32,778 bases of DNA, taken from positions 1 through 32,778 of the forward strand of contig JAEEOB010000059.1 in NCBI GenBank assembly GCA_016284045.1. Reading direction: 5' to 3'. This document shows, piece by piece, positions 25,621-32,778 of the stretch. The first letter of the stretch is position 1; every line of letters begins with the position of its first letter. This DNA comes from Bacteroidaceae bacterium (lineage in GTDB: Bacteria; Bacteroidota; Bacteroidia; Bacteroidales; Bacteroidaceae). Position numbers and translations under genes: made by a program. The notes under the pieces are model-generated. The model saw only the letters and a list, made by a program, of their open reading frames with translations, ran no database searches and was not told where the DNA came from.

Positions 25621-26769
25621 ATGACTAAATATTTTGCAATTCTTTTCTTATTCTTTTTGTGTCTCTTCTCAACGGCATGCCACGATGACAAATCTGAAGA
25701 CATAACTGTTGACGAAACGAACAGACAGACAATCATCTGTTTTTTTCCCTGGTCGGGAACCGATACTGCCAACGGACTCTATGCATTTCTACAGCAAAAC
25801 GTGAGGGAAATTAAGCAGGCTATCATCGAAAACAAGGGATTCCAACAGGCTAGGTTTCTTTGTTTCATGTCTGAGAAGCCTGATGATGCTGCATTATTTG
25901 AAATGAAATTTCAAAAGGGGAAATGCTACTCCGACACTTTGAAACGTTATAAAAATCCTGATTTCTCAAAGGCTGAGACTATTTTTATGATTTTCTCTGA
26001 TGCTATGAGAGAGGCACCTGCAGACAATTATGCGGCAATTGTGGGCGGACATGGGTCCGGATGGCTGCCTGCGCCTTCTTCAGCCAAGAAAAAGACACGT
26101 TTTATAGGTGGATATAGTGGACAATACGCCACTGACACTCAGGTTTTTACTGATGCACTTAAGACTACTGGAAAGACGTTTCAGTTTGTGCTTTTTGACA
26201 ACTGTCACATGGCAAACATCGAAATTGCTTATGACATGAAGGATGTAACGGACTTTATTATCGCATCTACTTCCGAAATCATTGAGAGGGGAATACCGTA
26301 TGATCTGCTTTTAAGGTTTCTTGTCGGGAATCCCGACTATCAACAGTTTGTCAATGGTTTCTATGACTTTTATAAATCTTACAGATATCCATACGGGGCA
26401 ATTGCTGCCATTGACTGTCATTATGTGGATCAGATGGCTGATGTGATGCGGCGGATTAATCAGAGATTCAAGATAAACTCAAACCAACTCCGTTTGGTAC
26501 AAACGCTTGATGGCTATTCACCGCCTGTGTTCTATGATATGGGAGATTATGTCAGTCATCTCTGTGATGATCAGTCTTTAATCGAGGAGTTCCAGCATAC
26601 ACTGAACGACATGGTGCCTTATGCTAAGACTACTGATGTGCTGTACTCCGAATATTCAAATAAGACATTTGCTGTCAATACTTTCTCCGGTATTACCGTC
26701 TCTGACCCTTCAACCAACGATATGGCAAAAACTAAAACAGAATCAAATTGGTATAAATCAACACATTAA
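25621..26769 (+). CDS. Clostripain-like (peptidase C11) lipoprotein
   Basis: 382 residues. N-terminal lipoprotein signal ending FSTAC with C20 as the likely lipidated residue. The caspase-like catalytic dyad of family C11 is visible: H144 in AAIVGGHGSGW and C195 in FDNCHMANIE. The C-terminal half (YDLLLRFL, YSPPVFYDMGDYVSHL) also fits the family. Such Bacteroidetes C11 proteases cut after Arg or Lys and often self-activate; cell-surface location follows from the lipobox. It is not in an operon with recognised substrates. No exact promoter box seen; the sequence just upstream is very A+T-rich. Confidence 0.88.
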   Translation: MTKYFAILFLFFLCLFSTACHDDKSEDITVDETNRQTIICFFPWSGTDTANGLYAFLQQNVREIKQAIIENKGFQQARFLCFMSEKPDDAALFEMKFQKGKCYSDTLKRYKNPDFSKAETIFMIFSDAMREAPADNYAAIVGGHGSGWLPAPSSAKKKTRFIGGYSGQYATDTQVFTDALKTTGKTFQFVLFDNCHMANIEIAYDMKDVTDFIIASTSEIIERGIPYDLLLRFLVGNPDYQQFVNGFYDFYKSYRYPYGAIAAIDCHYVDQMADVMRRINQRFKINSNQLRLVQTLDGYSPPVFYDMGDYVSHLCDDQSLIEEFQHTLNDMVPYAKTTDVLYSEYSNKTFAVNTFSGITVSDPSTNDMAKTKTESNWYKSTH

Positions 26770-27112
26770 TATTTTCCTTTTTTCTGTGTGGACATTCTTG
26801 AATTCTACGATACATCTGACTTATTTTAATGCCATATAGTATTCATGTCTTCTTTTATGTGTTCATTTTGTGCTTTTAATTTTTTTTAACTTTTTTGTAT
26901 TGCTATTTATTGTATATTTGCAAAAAATAATAAATTGACATTATTTCTTCAATTTTTTGAGTAATTTTGTTCATTTCATTTCGGGAAGTAATAAGAAGTT
27001 AAAGGATAAGGCTGATACGAGATAAAACGAATTACTAACGTCCATATTTACATCCTTTTTAACTCCCTGTTTGACTTCCAATTTAACTTCTAATTCAATA
27101 ATCAATGATTTT
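26770..27112. other. Leader/intergenic region before the acidic-tail gene
   Basis: 343 bases with no supported gene. Holds -7 candidates TATATTTG (26913-26920) and TAATTTTG (26962-26969) on plus, and at about 27047-27105 a run of degenerate 12-bp pyrimidine-rich units (TTAACTCCCTGT, TTGACTTCCAAT, TTAACTTCTAAT). Around 26991-27015 a purine-rich stretch resembles the complement of these units, so this leader could fold back on itself. Confidence 0.5.
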
Positions 27113-27898
27113 ATGGGTAAATTAATGAAATTGGATAACCTCACCAGAAGCAACATTTGGACTATTTCTGAGTCCGAGCTTAATCAGATGCTCATCGACG
27201 GAAAGAAAAAAGAGGGATTTGCCGAGAACGAAGCGCATTATATGAATATCATACGATCTGTGTTTGATATTCAATATTTCGACAGGGATGATGAGAAAAA
27301 GAAAGAACAACTACAAGATGAGCAATATGACCTATTCTATGCGCCAAGTGAAGGTGAGTTTAATGCTATAGCTATCAGAAAAAGGAGAATATCAAAAATC
27401 ACAGACCTTTCTCTTGAAAATGTCTCTACTCTTTCATCCGAGGATATTCTAAATCTCATTGAGAACAACATGGGGACTGGTTGGCAGGGGCTGCCGCTTG
27501 CTATACAGGATATCATTGAATCGGCTTTCTATGTTGATGTGTCGCTTATGCCTGAATATGCCATGCATCGAAAGGGTGGTATTATCGAAAGAAGAATTAA
27601 CGATGGATATGCTGTGCTGGAAATTCAAAGAGGAAATTGGATTGAAGGAATTTTTATCAAAGTCAAACCAAAGGCTGAGAAAATTAAATTCTCATTCAAT
27701 GGTAATTCCTACAAGGATGAGGACTCTGATGATGATATCGAAGATGAGGATGATGACAACATTGACATTGACGAAAAGGAAGATGTCACACCAAACAGGG
27801 ATAACGAAGACGATGATGACGAAAACATAGATGATGGAGAGCCGGCTATTGAGGATATAGATGAAATTGATGAAACTGAAGACGAAGAAGACGAATGA
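27113..27898 (+). CDS. Unrecognised protein with a long acidic C-terminal tail
   Basis: 261 residues from ATG 27113. An in-frame TTG at 27071 gives extra residues made of the leader repeat (TSNLTSN), which I do not count. Residues 1 to about 200 are a mixed alpha/beta-looking soluble region (SESELNQMLIDGKKKEGF, GTGWQGLPLAIQDIIESAF). The last roughly 60 residues are mostly Asp and Glu. No signal peptide, membrane helix or catalytic motif seen. Acidic tails like this occur in histone-, RNA-polymerase- or DNA-mimic proteins, but that is only an analogy. Convergent with another unknown gene across a strong terminator. Confidence 0.72.
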   Translation: MGKLMKLDNLTRSNIWTISESELNQMLIDGKKKEGFAENEAHYMNIIRSVFDIQYFDRDDEKKKEQLQDEQYDLFYAPSEGEFNAIAIRKRRISKITDLSLENVSTLSSEDILNLIENNMGTGWQGLPLAIQDIIESAFYVDVSLMPEYAMHRKGGIIERRINDGYAVLEIQRGNWIEGIFIKVKPKAEKIKFSFNGNSYKDEDSDDDIEDEDDDNIDIDEKEDVTPNRDNEDDDDENIDDGEPAIEDIDEIDETEDEEDE

Positions 27899-27964
27899 TA
27901 AAACATGCTTTTTTTGATATTTTTATGTGTCTCAGGATATAATATATTCTAAAAATATAGACTT

Positions 27965-28007
27965 ATTATAAATCCCCATCGGCGGGTGGCCGGTGGGGAT
28001 TTATAAT
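27965..28007. terminator. Bidirectional hairpin terminator
   Basis: A stem of about 19 bp with one G·U pair (27965-27983 with 27989-28007) and a GGGTG loop, flanked by A/T. It separates the convergent genes ending at 27898 and 28029. Confidence 0.87.
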
Positions 28008-28028
28008 TCTCTTAACAAGAATCTAGTA

Positions 28029-28724
28029 TCATGAGGCAAACTCTGATGCGTCGTCTGAGAAATTCAGGCTTCCTTGGTCTGCAATGCTGATTCCGCTGAT
28101 TCCATTATCGGTTGAGACACTTTCTACTGTAACGGAGTCCTTGGATTCTGATTCTGGATCTTCCTCCTTTTTGGCATTGAGAAAATCATATTCGAAGCTG
28201 TTACTTTTGGCTGAAGGAAACTGGCTGCGGTGATCCACGTCTTGACGATTTTTTAAATGTTCAACTATCCTGTTATAACAGTGCATTGCACTCTCTGCTA
28301 TCAGACGGACACGGAATCGGGTGTCAACATATTTGCATTTGCCTGTTTCTGGGTTCTGGACAACACGTTTGAACGTCAGGCTTGCATCATACCAACCAAT
28401 GTGAGGCTCGTTCAAAATCTCAAGCTGAGTACGTTTGCGCTCAGACATCAGCATGCGGCCGTCAAGACGTTGCTCCTTGCGAAGTTTCTCTAAATACTTG
28501 AACTCATTCAAGTCTTTAGCCTCTGTCTTCAAAAACAATACATAATTGCTGTAGCTCACTTTTAAACGGAATGGGTATTCACCCTCAGTCTCCACAAAAC
28601 TCATAATTCGGCTGACTACGCTGTCGTCAACTTTGATTTCGTTGATGGAATTCAAAAAATTAACAACCTCATCCATGTTGGTTGCTAATGTCTCATGGTC
28701 AAAGTACCTTACGTAAAGATTCAT
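28029..28724 (-). CDS. Unrecognised conserved-looking cytoplasmic protein
   Basis: 231 residues. Starts MNLYVRYFDHETLATNMDEV. Residues 1 to about 165 look like a folded alpha/beta domain with many charged and aromatic residues (PFRLKVSYSNYVLFLKTEAK, GWYDASLTFKRVVQNPETGK, TRFRVRLIAESAMHCYNRIV). The last roughly 60 are Ser/Asp/Glu-rich and probably disordered. No signal peptide, membrane helix or known motif. It is preceded by a -7 box at 28947-28940 and, within the predicted leader, an array of five degenerate 15-mers (28776-28909), which suggests specific control of this gene. Confidence 0.7.
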   Translation of the reverse strand: MNLYVRYFDHETLATNMDEVVNFLNSINEIKVDDSVVSRIMSFVETEGEYPFRLKVSYSNYVLFLKTEAKDLNEFKYLEKLRKEQRLDGRMLMSERKRTQLEILNEPHIGWYDASLTFKRVVQNPETGKCKYVDTRFRVRLIAESAMHCYNRIVEHLKNRQDVDHRSQFPSAKSNSFEYDFLNAKKEEDPESESKDSVTVESVSTDNGISGISIADQGSLNFSDDASEFAS

Positions 28725-28775
28725 TGTAATTTGATATTAATAAAGAAAAATAATAATCAAATTAATAATAATATT

Positions 28776-28909
28776 GTGCATTTTTATACGAAATCAACCA
28801 ACATGATACATTTGTATTCGTCATCTGTCTGATGTTGTGTATATTTATACGTCTTTATAATCTTACGCATCTCTATACCTCAACTATATGCATCATGTAT
28901 CTTTTTACG
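28776..28909. repeat. Five degenerate 15-bp repeats at about 30-bp spacing
   Basis: GTGCATTTTTATACG at 28776, ATACATTTGTATTCG at 28806, GTGTATATTTATACG at 28837, ACGCATCTCTATACC at 28865 and ATGTATCTTTTTACG at 28895. Starts are 30, 31, 28 and 30 bp apart, close to three helical turns. Approximate consensus RTGYATNTTTATACG. Confidence 0.6.
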
Positions 28910-28939
28910 TCGTCTGCCAATATTATTACTAATTTTTTG

Positions 28940-28947
28940 CAAAGATA
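28940..28947 (-). promoter_or_regulatory. Candidate -7 box for the unknown gene at 28724
   Basis: TATCTTTG on the minus strand. Transcription would begin near 28933 and the leader of about 210 nt would contain the five 15-bp repeats. No clear -33 box. Confidence 0.5.
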
Positions 28948-29335
28948 ATATTTTTTATTCACGTATGAAAAAATCCATCCTTCTTTTTTCCTTTTCTTTA
29001 TATTTTAAGTATCACCAGCACTCATTCCGTCTGTTCCTTTATAAAAGATAATGGTTTTATTTTGTTTCATGTATTCTGTTTCTTATTTAAGCATAGGCAT
29101 AATTACTTCTCCCATAATTGAGACAATAAATAAGGTTGAATCACTCCAATCTGTCAATTATCATCGTTAAATTGTTAAAAAATGCAAAAATTCACCATGC
29201 CGGTTTGCCCGATACAGAAATTTTAGTTTAATTTGCATCTAATATCTGTAATAGATGTCTTTCTAATTCTTTTTTTAACTTCTAAAACATTATTGCCTAT
29301 CGATACACATTACGCGAATCAATATTTTTAGCATA

Positions 29336-29929
29336 ATGAAGAAATTTTCGGAACAGACCGACGAGCAATTGGTTGGTTCATATCTTAAGGGCAATAATAA
29401 TGCGTTCGATGCGCTCCTGAAGAGATACGAAAGAAAAGTCTTTTCATATATTCTCTATTCCGTCAAGAACGAAGAGGTGGCACAAGACCTTTTCCAAGAT
29501 TGTTTTATGAGAATCATTACGAAGCTTCATTCTGGACTCTACACAGAGAACGGGAAGTTTGCTTCTTGGATTATGCGTATCGCTCACAATCTGGTCATCG
29601 ATTTCCATCGGCAGAACCAGGGAAACAATGTCATATCCAACGACGAGGCCGAATACGACTTGCTGAACGACACATCGGTTGCACTTGAGTACAGTAGAGA
29701 GAAAGAAATTGTGGATATACAGACGCTCAACGATGTGAAGGCGCTCATAAAAAAACTGCCTGCCAATCAGCGTGAAGTTGTCCTCATGCGTTTTTATGAG
29801 GAGCTTAGCTTCAAGGAGATTGCTGAGTGTACTGGTGTCAGTATCAACACGGCACTCGGACGCATGCGTTATGCACTCATCAACCTCCGCCGGCTTGCTG
29901 AGAAATACGATGTCTGCATGGCAGGATAA
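29336..29929 (+). CDS. ECF-type RNA polymerase sigma factor
   Basis: 197 residues. Region 2 (about 10-95) shows the core-binding and -10-recognition helices (FDALLKRYERKVFSYILYS, AQDLFQDCFMRI, FASWIMRIAHNLVIDFHRQ). A short acidic linker follows, then region 4 (about 140-190) with the helix-turn-helix LPANQREVVLMRFYEELSFK and EIAECTGVSINTALGRMRYA. Full length for a group IV sigma. No anti-sigma (FecR or zinc-finger type) gene is adjacent, so its trigger is not evident; it converges with a TonB-dependent receptor but does not share an operon with it. Start ATG 29336 is the only reasonable one. Confidence 0.93.
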   Translation: MKKFSEQTDEQLVGSYLKGNNNAFDALLKRYERKVFSYILYSVKNEEVAQDLFQDCFMRIITKLHSGLYTENGKFASWIMRIAHNLVIDFHRQNQGNNVISNDEAEYDLLNDTSVALEYSREKEIVDIQTLNDVKALIKKLPANQREVVLMRFYEELSFKEIAECTGVSINTALGRMRYALINLRRLAEKYDVCMAG

Positions 29930-30033
29930 CTGTTTTCACAGTAAGGATTTACTTTATGTATGTCCCCTATCAGATACAATAATTGTCTTTTTGCCTTCCC
30001 CAAATAATAAAATGTTCAAATAACAAAATAATT

Positions 30034-30063
30034 AGTAAATCGTAAATTACTAAATCGTAAATG
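30034..30063. repeat. Two 15-bp direct repeats
   Basis: AGTAAATCGTAAATT (30034-30048) followed directly by ACTAAATCGTAAATG (30049-30063), 13 of 15 bases alike. A related sequence is at 18308-18330. Confidence 0.55.
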
Positions 30064-30065
30064 TT

Positions 30066-30104
30066 ATAATCCTCCCATACGTTTTTTGCGTATGGGAGGA
30101 TTAT
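30066..30104. terminator. Bidirectional hairpin terminator
   Basis: A perfect 16-bp stem (30066-30081 with 30089-30104) and a 7-nt T-rich loop, between the convergent sigma-factor and TonB-receptor genes. Confidence 0.9.
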
Positions 30105-30123
30105 TATATATGTCACGTCTTGT

Positions 30124-32370
30124 TTACATCCCTGTGCCTGTGCCGGCATTGCCCATCTGTTCCTGATCCGATTTCTTCTCTGTGAAGTCGTTCTCAATAC
30201 GCGACTTGTGCTCCTTGGCACGTACTTTCGTGTTACCGAATGTATAGCTGACAGTGAATGCGAACTGTGCTATCGGCACATTAATCTTCTGCCTGTTTTC
30301 GAAGTCATGACCACGGGTGTAGGTATCAAGTTTCAGCTTCCCGTGATTGCCTATGCCGGTCACACCTTGGAAGCTCAAGTTCAGACGGTCCTTTAAGAAA
30401 CTCTTTGTCAGACCAACTACGCCGAGATTGAAACCTGTGCTCCACCCCTGAAGCGTGTAGCTCTTGGTGTTGCCTATCCAGTTCAAGCTCAGTTTCAGAT
30501 CCCAAGGAAGGGTCTGCTGAACTCCCAGCATGAGATTGCCTTCCCATCCGTGGTTACGCTGGTCAAGCCGACTGCTGCGTAAGTCAGCGTAGCTGCCTCC
30601 TGCGTTCATTGTGATACGCGTGTTCGGAAGAGCTAACCAGTTCATGAATATGTTCAGGGAGCTGTTCCGCTCTTTCACGATGTTACCGTAGGTTGAGTTG
30701 ATCAGTCCGTCCTTGATGAAGCTGTATTCAGAGATACGGTTGTTGCAGATGCTCTGCTGAAGACCGATGTTCATCATGAATTTTGTGGAGAAAATGCTGT
30801 AGGATAAACCGAAGTTGTGGTTCTTCTCCACTTCTAGGTCGGAGTTTCCGTAACTGATCTGAAGAGGATTTGTACGGTCAATGTATGGATTCAGGTAGGT
30901 GATTCCTGGACGGGATATGCGCATGTTGTAGGTCAGGCCGATATTGCTCGTCATCGACGGTCTCAGATTCATGCTCAGACTCGGAACCAGGTTACCGTAG
31001 TCCGTGGAGTAATTCTGACCCGCGCCCTGTTTATATTCAATCTTTTGCCAGGTGTGCTCATAGCGTAGGCCGCCCTTGCCGCTGAATATGCCTTTGCTCA
31101 GCTCGTATTCTGCATAACCTGCGGCGATGTTGTTGCTGTGCCTGTAATCTACCTCACCCGTCAGGGCATTGGCTTCATCTGCGCCAAGATTGTAGTAATA
31201 CGATTTAGAGCGGTTCTGGCGGTTGATGTATTTGGCTCCCAGATTCAGGGTCTGGCCTTCTGCCAACGGACGCACATAGTCTAACTGAATGGTGTGCTCC
31301 GACGATTTCGGACGGGTTTTGCTGAACAAGTCTTGCATACCTGAGATGTCGTCGTATTCCTGGGTGGTCTCACTGCGTTGTGGAGTTTGGCTGAAAAGAT
31401 ACGACAAGGTGAGGTAATGGGTCCGGTCGCCAGAGAAGAAATGCTGCCAGTCAGCGCTTGCATCTATAGAGGTGTATTTCTGTATGGCGGATGAGCGATA
31501 ACCGTATGTGAATGGTTCTGTCTCTAATATGTCTCTGGCTGGGTATGTGGTGATGGTTGGATTATAACGGCTTTTGATTCGGAACATGGTCAGACCAAGG
31601 CTTCCGCCTAAGGTGTTCAGTGAGTCTAAGTCGTACGACAGGCTCAGAGTTCCCATTCCGAAATGGGTGCGCTGATTGGTCGTGAGTGACTGGTTCACAT
31701 GCGTGCCGTTGTCCTCATAACGGTCACTAACAAAATCAATGTCTTTCAGACGCTGATAACCGGTCATCAGATTGCCCGATACAGAAAGCTTGCCTTCCTG
31801 GGCTGAAAAAGAGGCACCGCCACCATAACCCCGGTTGCCTATCTGTCCACGTACTGTGCCGGTCAGTCCGTTGATGGTCTGCTGACCTCCGGCACCGCCT
31901 GCTTTGGCAAGCACCAGGTTCAACACGCCAACTGCGCCCTCTGCGTCATATTTTGCACCAGGGTTGGTGATTACCTCGATTTTAGATACTGCTGCGGCGG
32001 GCATCATCTTGAAAATTTGTGATGTGTTGTTTGAGAACATCGGACTGGGCTTACCGTCAACATACACTTTAAAAGCACCGGAGCCGTTCACCTTGATGTT
32101 GTCCTGACCGTCAACGGTCACCATCGGTACTTTGCGGAGCATGTCGAGCACTGTCGCACTCTTTGAGTCGACATCGCCTTGCACGTCGTAGGTCATTTTG
32201 TCTGCCTCCATTTTCACTAACGGACGAACTGCAGAAACTGTCACTTGGTCCAGGTATTTTTCCCAGTCGATGGTGTCTCCTGGCACTCCTGTTGTCTCAT
32301 TGTTCACTTGTGCGGTGCTGAATAATGTGAATAGTGCACCGAACATTGTCAATACAATCTTTTTTCCCAT
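30124..32370 (-). CDS. TonB-dependent outer-membrane receptor (OMP_b-brl_3 type)
   Basis: 748 residues from ATG 32370, which begins a clean signal peptide (MGKKIVLTMFGALFTLFSTA). The frame runs to an ATG at 32460, but that adds 30 Lys/Cys-rich residues ahead of the signal, so I reject it. A plug domain is visible at about 30-140 (VLDMLRKVPMVTVDGQ, VYVDGKPSP, ISKIEV-like AVSKIEVITNPGAKYDAEG). The rest is an outer-membrane beta-barrel of the OMP_b-brl_3 kind, with many aromatic strands and NP.L..YGN-type segments. There is no carboxypeptidase-like N-terminal domain and no SusD partner, so it is not a SusC-type glycan importer. The cargo is unknown; the tail is polar with GMGNAGTGTGM-like residues. 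Its nearest neighbour to the left is an ECF sigma factor. Confidence 0.88.
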   Translation of the reverse strand: MGKKIVLTMFGALFTLFSTAQVNNETTGVPGDTIDWEKYLDQVTVSAVRPLVKMEADKMTYDVQGDVDSKSATVLDMLRKVPMVTVDGQDNIKVNGSGAFKVYVDGKPSPMFSNNTSQIFKMMPAAAVSKIEVITNPGAKYDAEGAVGVLNLVLAKAGGAGGQQTINGLTGTVRGQIGNRGYGGGASFSAQEGKLSVSGNLMTGYQRLKDIDFVSDRYEDNGTHVNQSLTTNQRTHFGMGTLSLSYDLDSLNTLGGSLGLTMFRIKSRYNPTITTYPARDILETEPFTYGYRSSAIQKYTSIDASADWQHFFSGDRTHYLTLSYLFSQTPQRSETTQEYDDISGMQDLFSKTRPKSSEHTIQLDYVRPLAEGQTLNLGAKYINRQNRSKSYYYNLGADEANALTGEVDYRHSNNIAAGYAEYELSKGIFSGKGGLRYEHTWQKIEYKQGAGQNYSTDYGNLVPSLSMNLRPSMTSNIGLTYNMRISRPGITYLNPYIDRTNPLQISYGNSDLEVEKNHNFGLSYSIFSTKFMMNIGLQQSICNNRISEYSFIKDGLINSTYGNIVKERNSSLNIFMNWLALPNTRITMNAGGSYADLRSSRLDQRNHGWEGNLMLGVQQTLPWDLKLSLNWIGNTKSYTLQGWSTGFNLGVVGLTKSFLKDRLNLSFQGVTGIGNHGKLKLDTYTRGHDFENRQKINVPIAQFAFTVSYTFGNTKVRAKEHKSRIENDFTEKKSDQEQMGNAGTGTGM

Positions 32371-32778
32371 TTTTATATTTTTAATAACTTTTTTCTTATT
32401 AGACGCACAAAACACGCAAAAGACTACATTCGAAAATGAAAAAATCACATTTTTTTTCATTTTTTATTTTATTACTATTATTTATGCTGAATTTGCTGTA
32501 ATGTGATGTTCTATATAGCTAATTCTTCTTAGTAATAGTGAAAGAATACGTTAGAAAAATTTATCTTAGATTTTTGAGCTATTTTTCAGTTGATCAGAGG
32601 CAGTGATGCGGGCATCATGACCGATGAACAGCTGGAAAAGAGCCAAAAAGATCAGTTTAAATCTTGAATGATTGCCTGACATTAAATTTACTAAGTTATT
32701 TTTTTACTGTTGCTTACTTGGACAACCACTGATGTGAGCTATGAATGGCATGAGAAGTGTAATACAACATCCCCCCAT
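32371..32778. other. Right-edge intergenic region
   Basis: 408 bases. On minus, the leader of the TonB receptor with no exact TAnnTTTG box (nearest is TAGTCTTTTG around 32424, with two extra spacer bases). Then repeat element copy 3 (32532-32713) and 65 bases of unassigned sequence to the edge. Confidence 0.5.
32529..32716 (+). mobile_element. MITE-like element copy 3 with TTA target duplication
   Basis: Element proper 32532-32713 (182 bp), flanked by TTA at 32529-32531 and 32714-32716. The same ends and hairpin region as copies 1 and 2, with single-base changes. One change in the left terminal repeat (A to G) keeps a G·U pair in a plus-strand transcript. The micro-ORF at 32617-32667 is intact (MTDEQLEKSQKDQFKS). 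The downstream gene is outside the window. Confidence 0.8.

Larger units (their letters stand above)
28725..29335. other. Long A+T-rich intergenic region between divergent genes
   Basis: 611 bases without a supported gene. Contents: the repeat array at 28776-28909 and a minus -7 box at 28940-28947; from about 28950 to 29220 nothing recognisable; then a near-match TAATTTG at 29229-29235 that may serve the sigma-factor gene with a leader of about 95 nt. Confidence 0.55.

Noticed and set aside
27709-27906. Serine-rich open frame on the minus strand
   Set aside because: It is the complement of the Asp/Glu codon run in the acidic tail of the plus-strand gene.
28776-28909. CRISPR array
   Set aside because: The repeats are only 15 bp, degenerate, not palindromic, and the gaps are not unique 30-bp spacers; no cas gene is nearby.
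30124-32370. SusC-type receptor of a polysaccharide utilisation locus
   Set aside because: No carboxypeptidase-like N-terminal domain, no SusD gene, no glycan-degrading gene adjacent.
32371-32460. Thirty-residue N-terminal extension of the TonB receptor
   Set aside because: A standard signal peptide begins at ATG 32370; the extension would bury it.

Overview
The window reads as chromosomal DNA of a Prevotella/Segatella-like member of the Bacteroidales. Evidence: (i) many start sites have the Bacteroidetes promoter, a TAnnTTTG -7 box with TTG/TTTG about 19-21 nt upstream; (ii) leaders are A+T-rich with almost no Shine-Dalgarno sequences; (iii) gene content is typical of the group (DUF4837 lipoprotein, stand-alone AICAR formyltransferase, fused NfnA-NfnB-type flavoprotein, C11 protease lipoprotein, OMP_b-brl_3-type TonB receptor). 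Assignment to a species is not possible from the sequence alone.

Layout. 1-4145: a divergent pair for plant cell-wall breakdown, a two-domain esterase (CE1-like plus SASA/CE6-like, cut by the left edge) and a GH3 lipoprotein. 4327-6212: a protein with a macro-like C-terminal domain and an inositol-monophosphatase family enzyme, both on minus. 6378-7243: an HD-domain hydrolase behind a short inserted repeat element. 7508-9832: a secreted PL1-type pectate lyase with dockerin-like repeats. 10222-10389: a small secreted protein. 10646-20153: a long plus-strand series, glyA, rlmN, DUF4837, pdxA, a flippase-like membrane protein, a nucleotidyltransferase, an ATP-grasp ligase, a CDP-alcohol phosphatidyltransferase and a HAD phosphatase. 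The last five look like a pathway that activates a headgroup and attaches it to a lipid or envelope polymer; the product is unknown. 20304-25469: a minus-strand operon of AICAR formyltransferase, a small basic protein, serS and the fused NfnAB-like flavoprotein. 25621-28724: a C11 cysteine protease lipoprotein and two unrecognised proteins. 29336-32370: an ECF sigma factor convergent with a TonB-dependent receptor.

The least expected signal is a 174-182 bp element present three times in the same orientation (6414-6595, 18102-18275, 32532-32713). It has imperfect terminal inverted repeats, a 3-bp TWA target duplication that differs between copies, a conserved internal hairpin and a conserved 16-codon micro-ORF. 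Two copies are predicted to be transcribed in the sense direction. Other unexplained structure includes five degenerate 15-mers spaced about 30 bp apart in front of an unknown gene (28776-28909) and pyrimidine-rich degenerate short tandem repeats just upstream of several start codons.

Clear bidirectional hairpin terminators separate most convergent gene pairs. I saw no tRNA, rRNA, CRISPR array, complete transposase gene or phage module.
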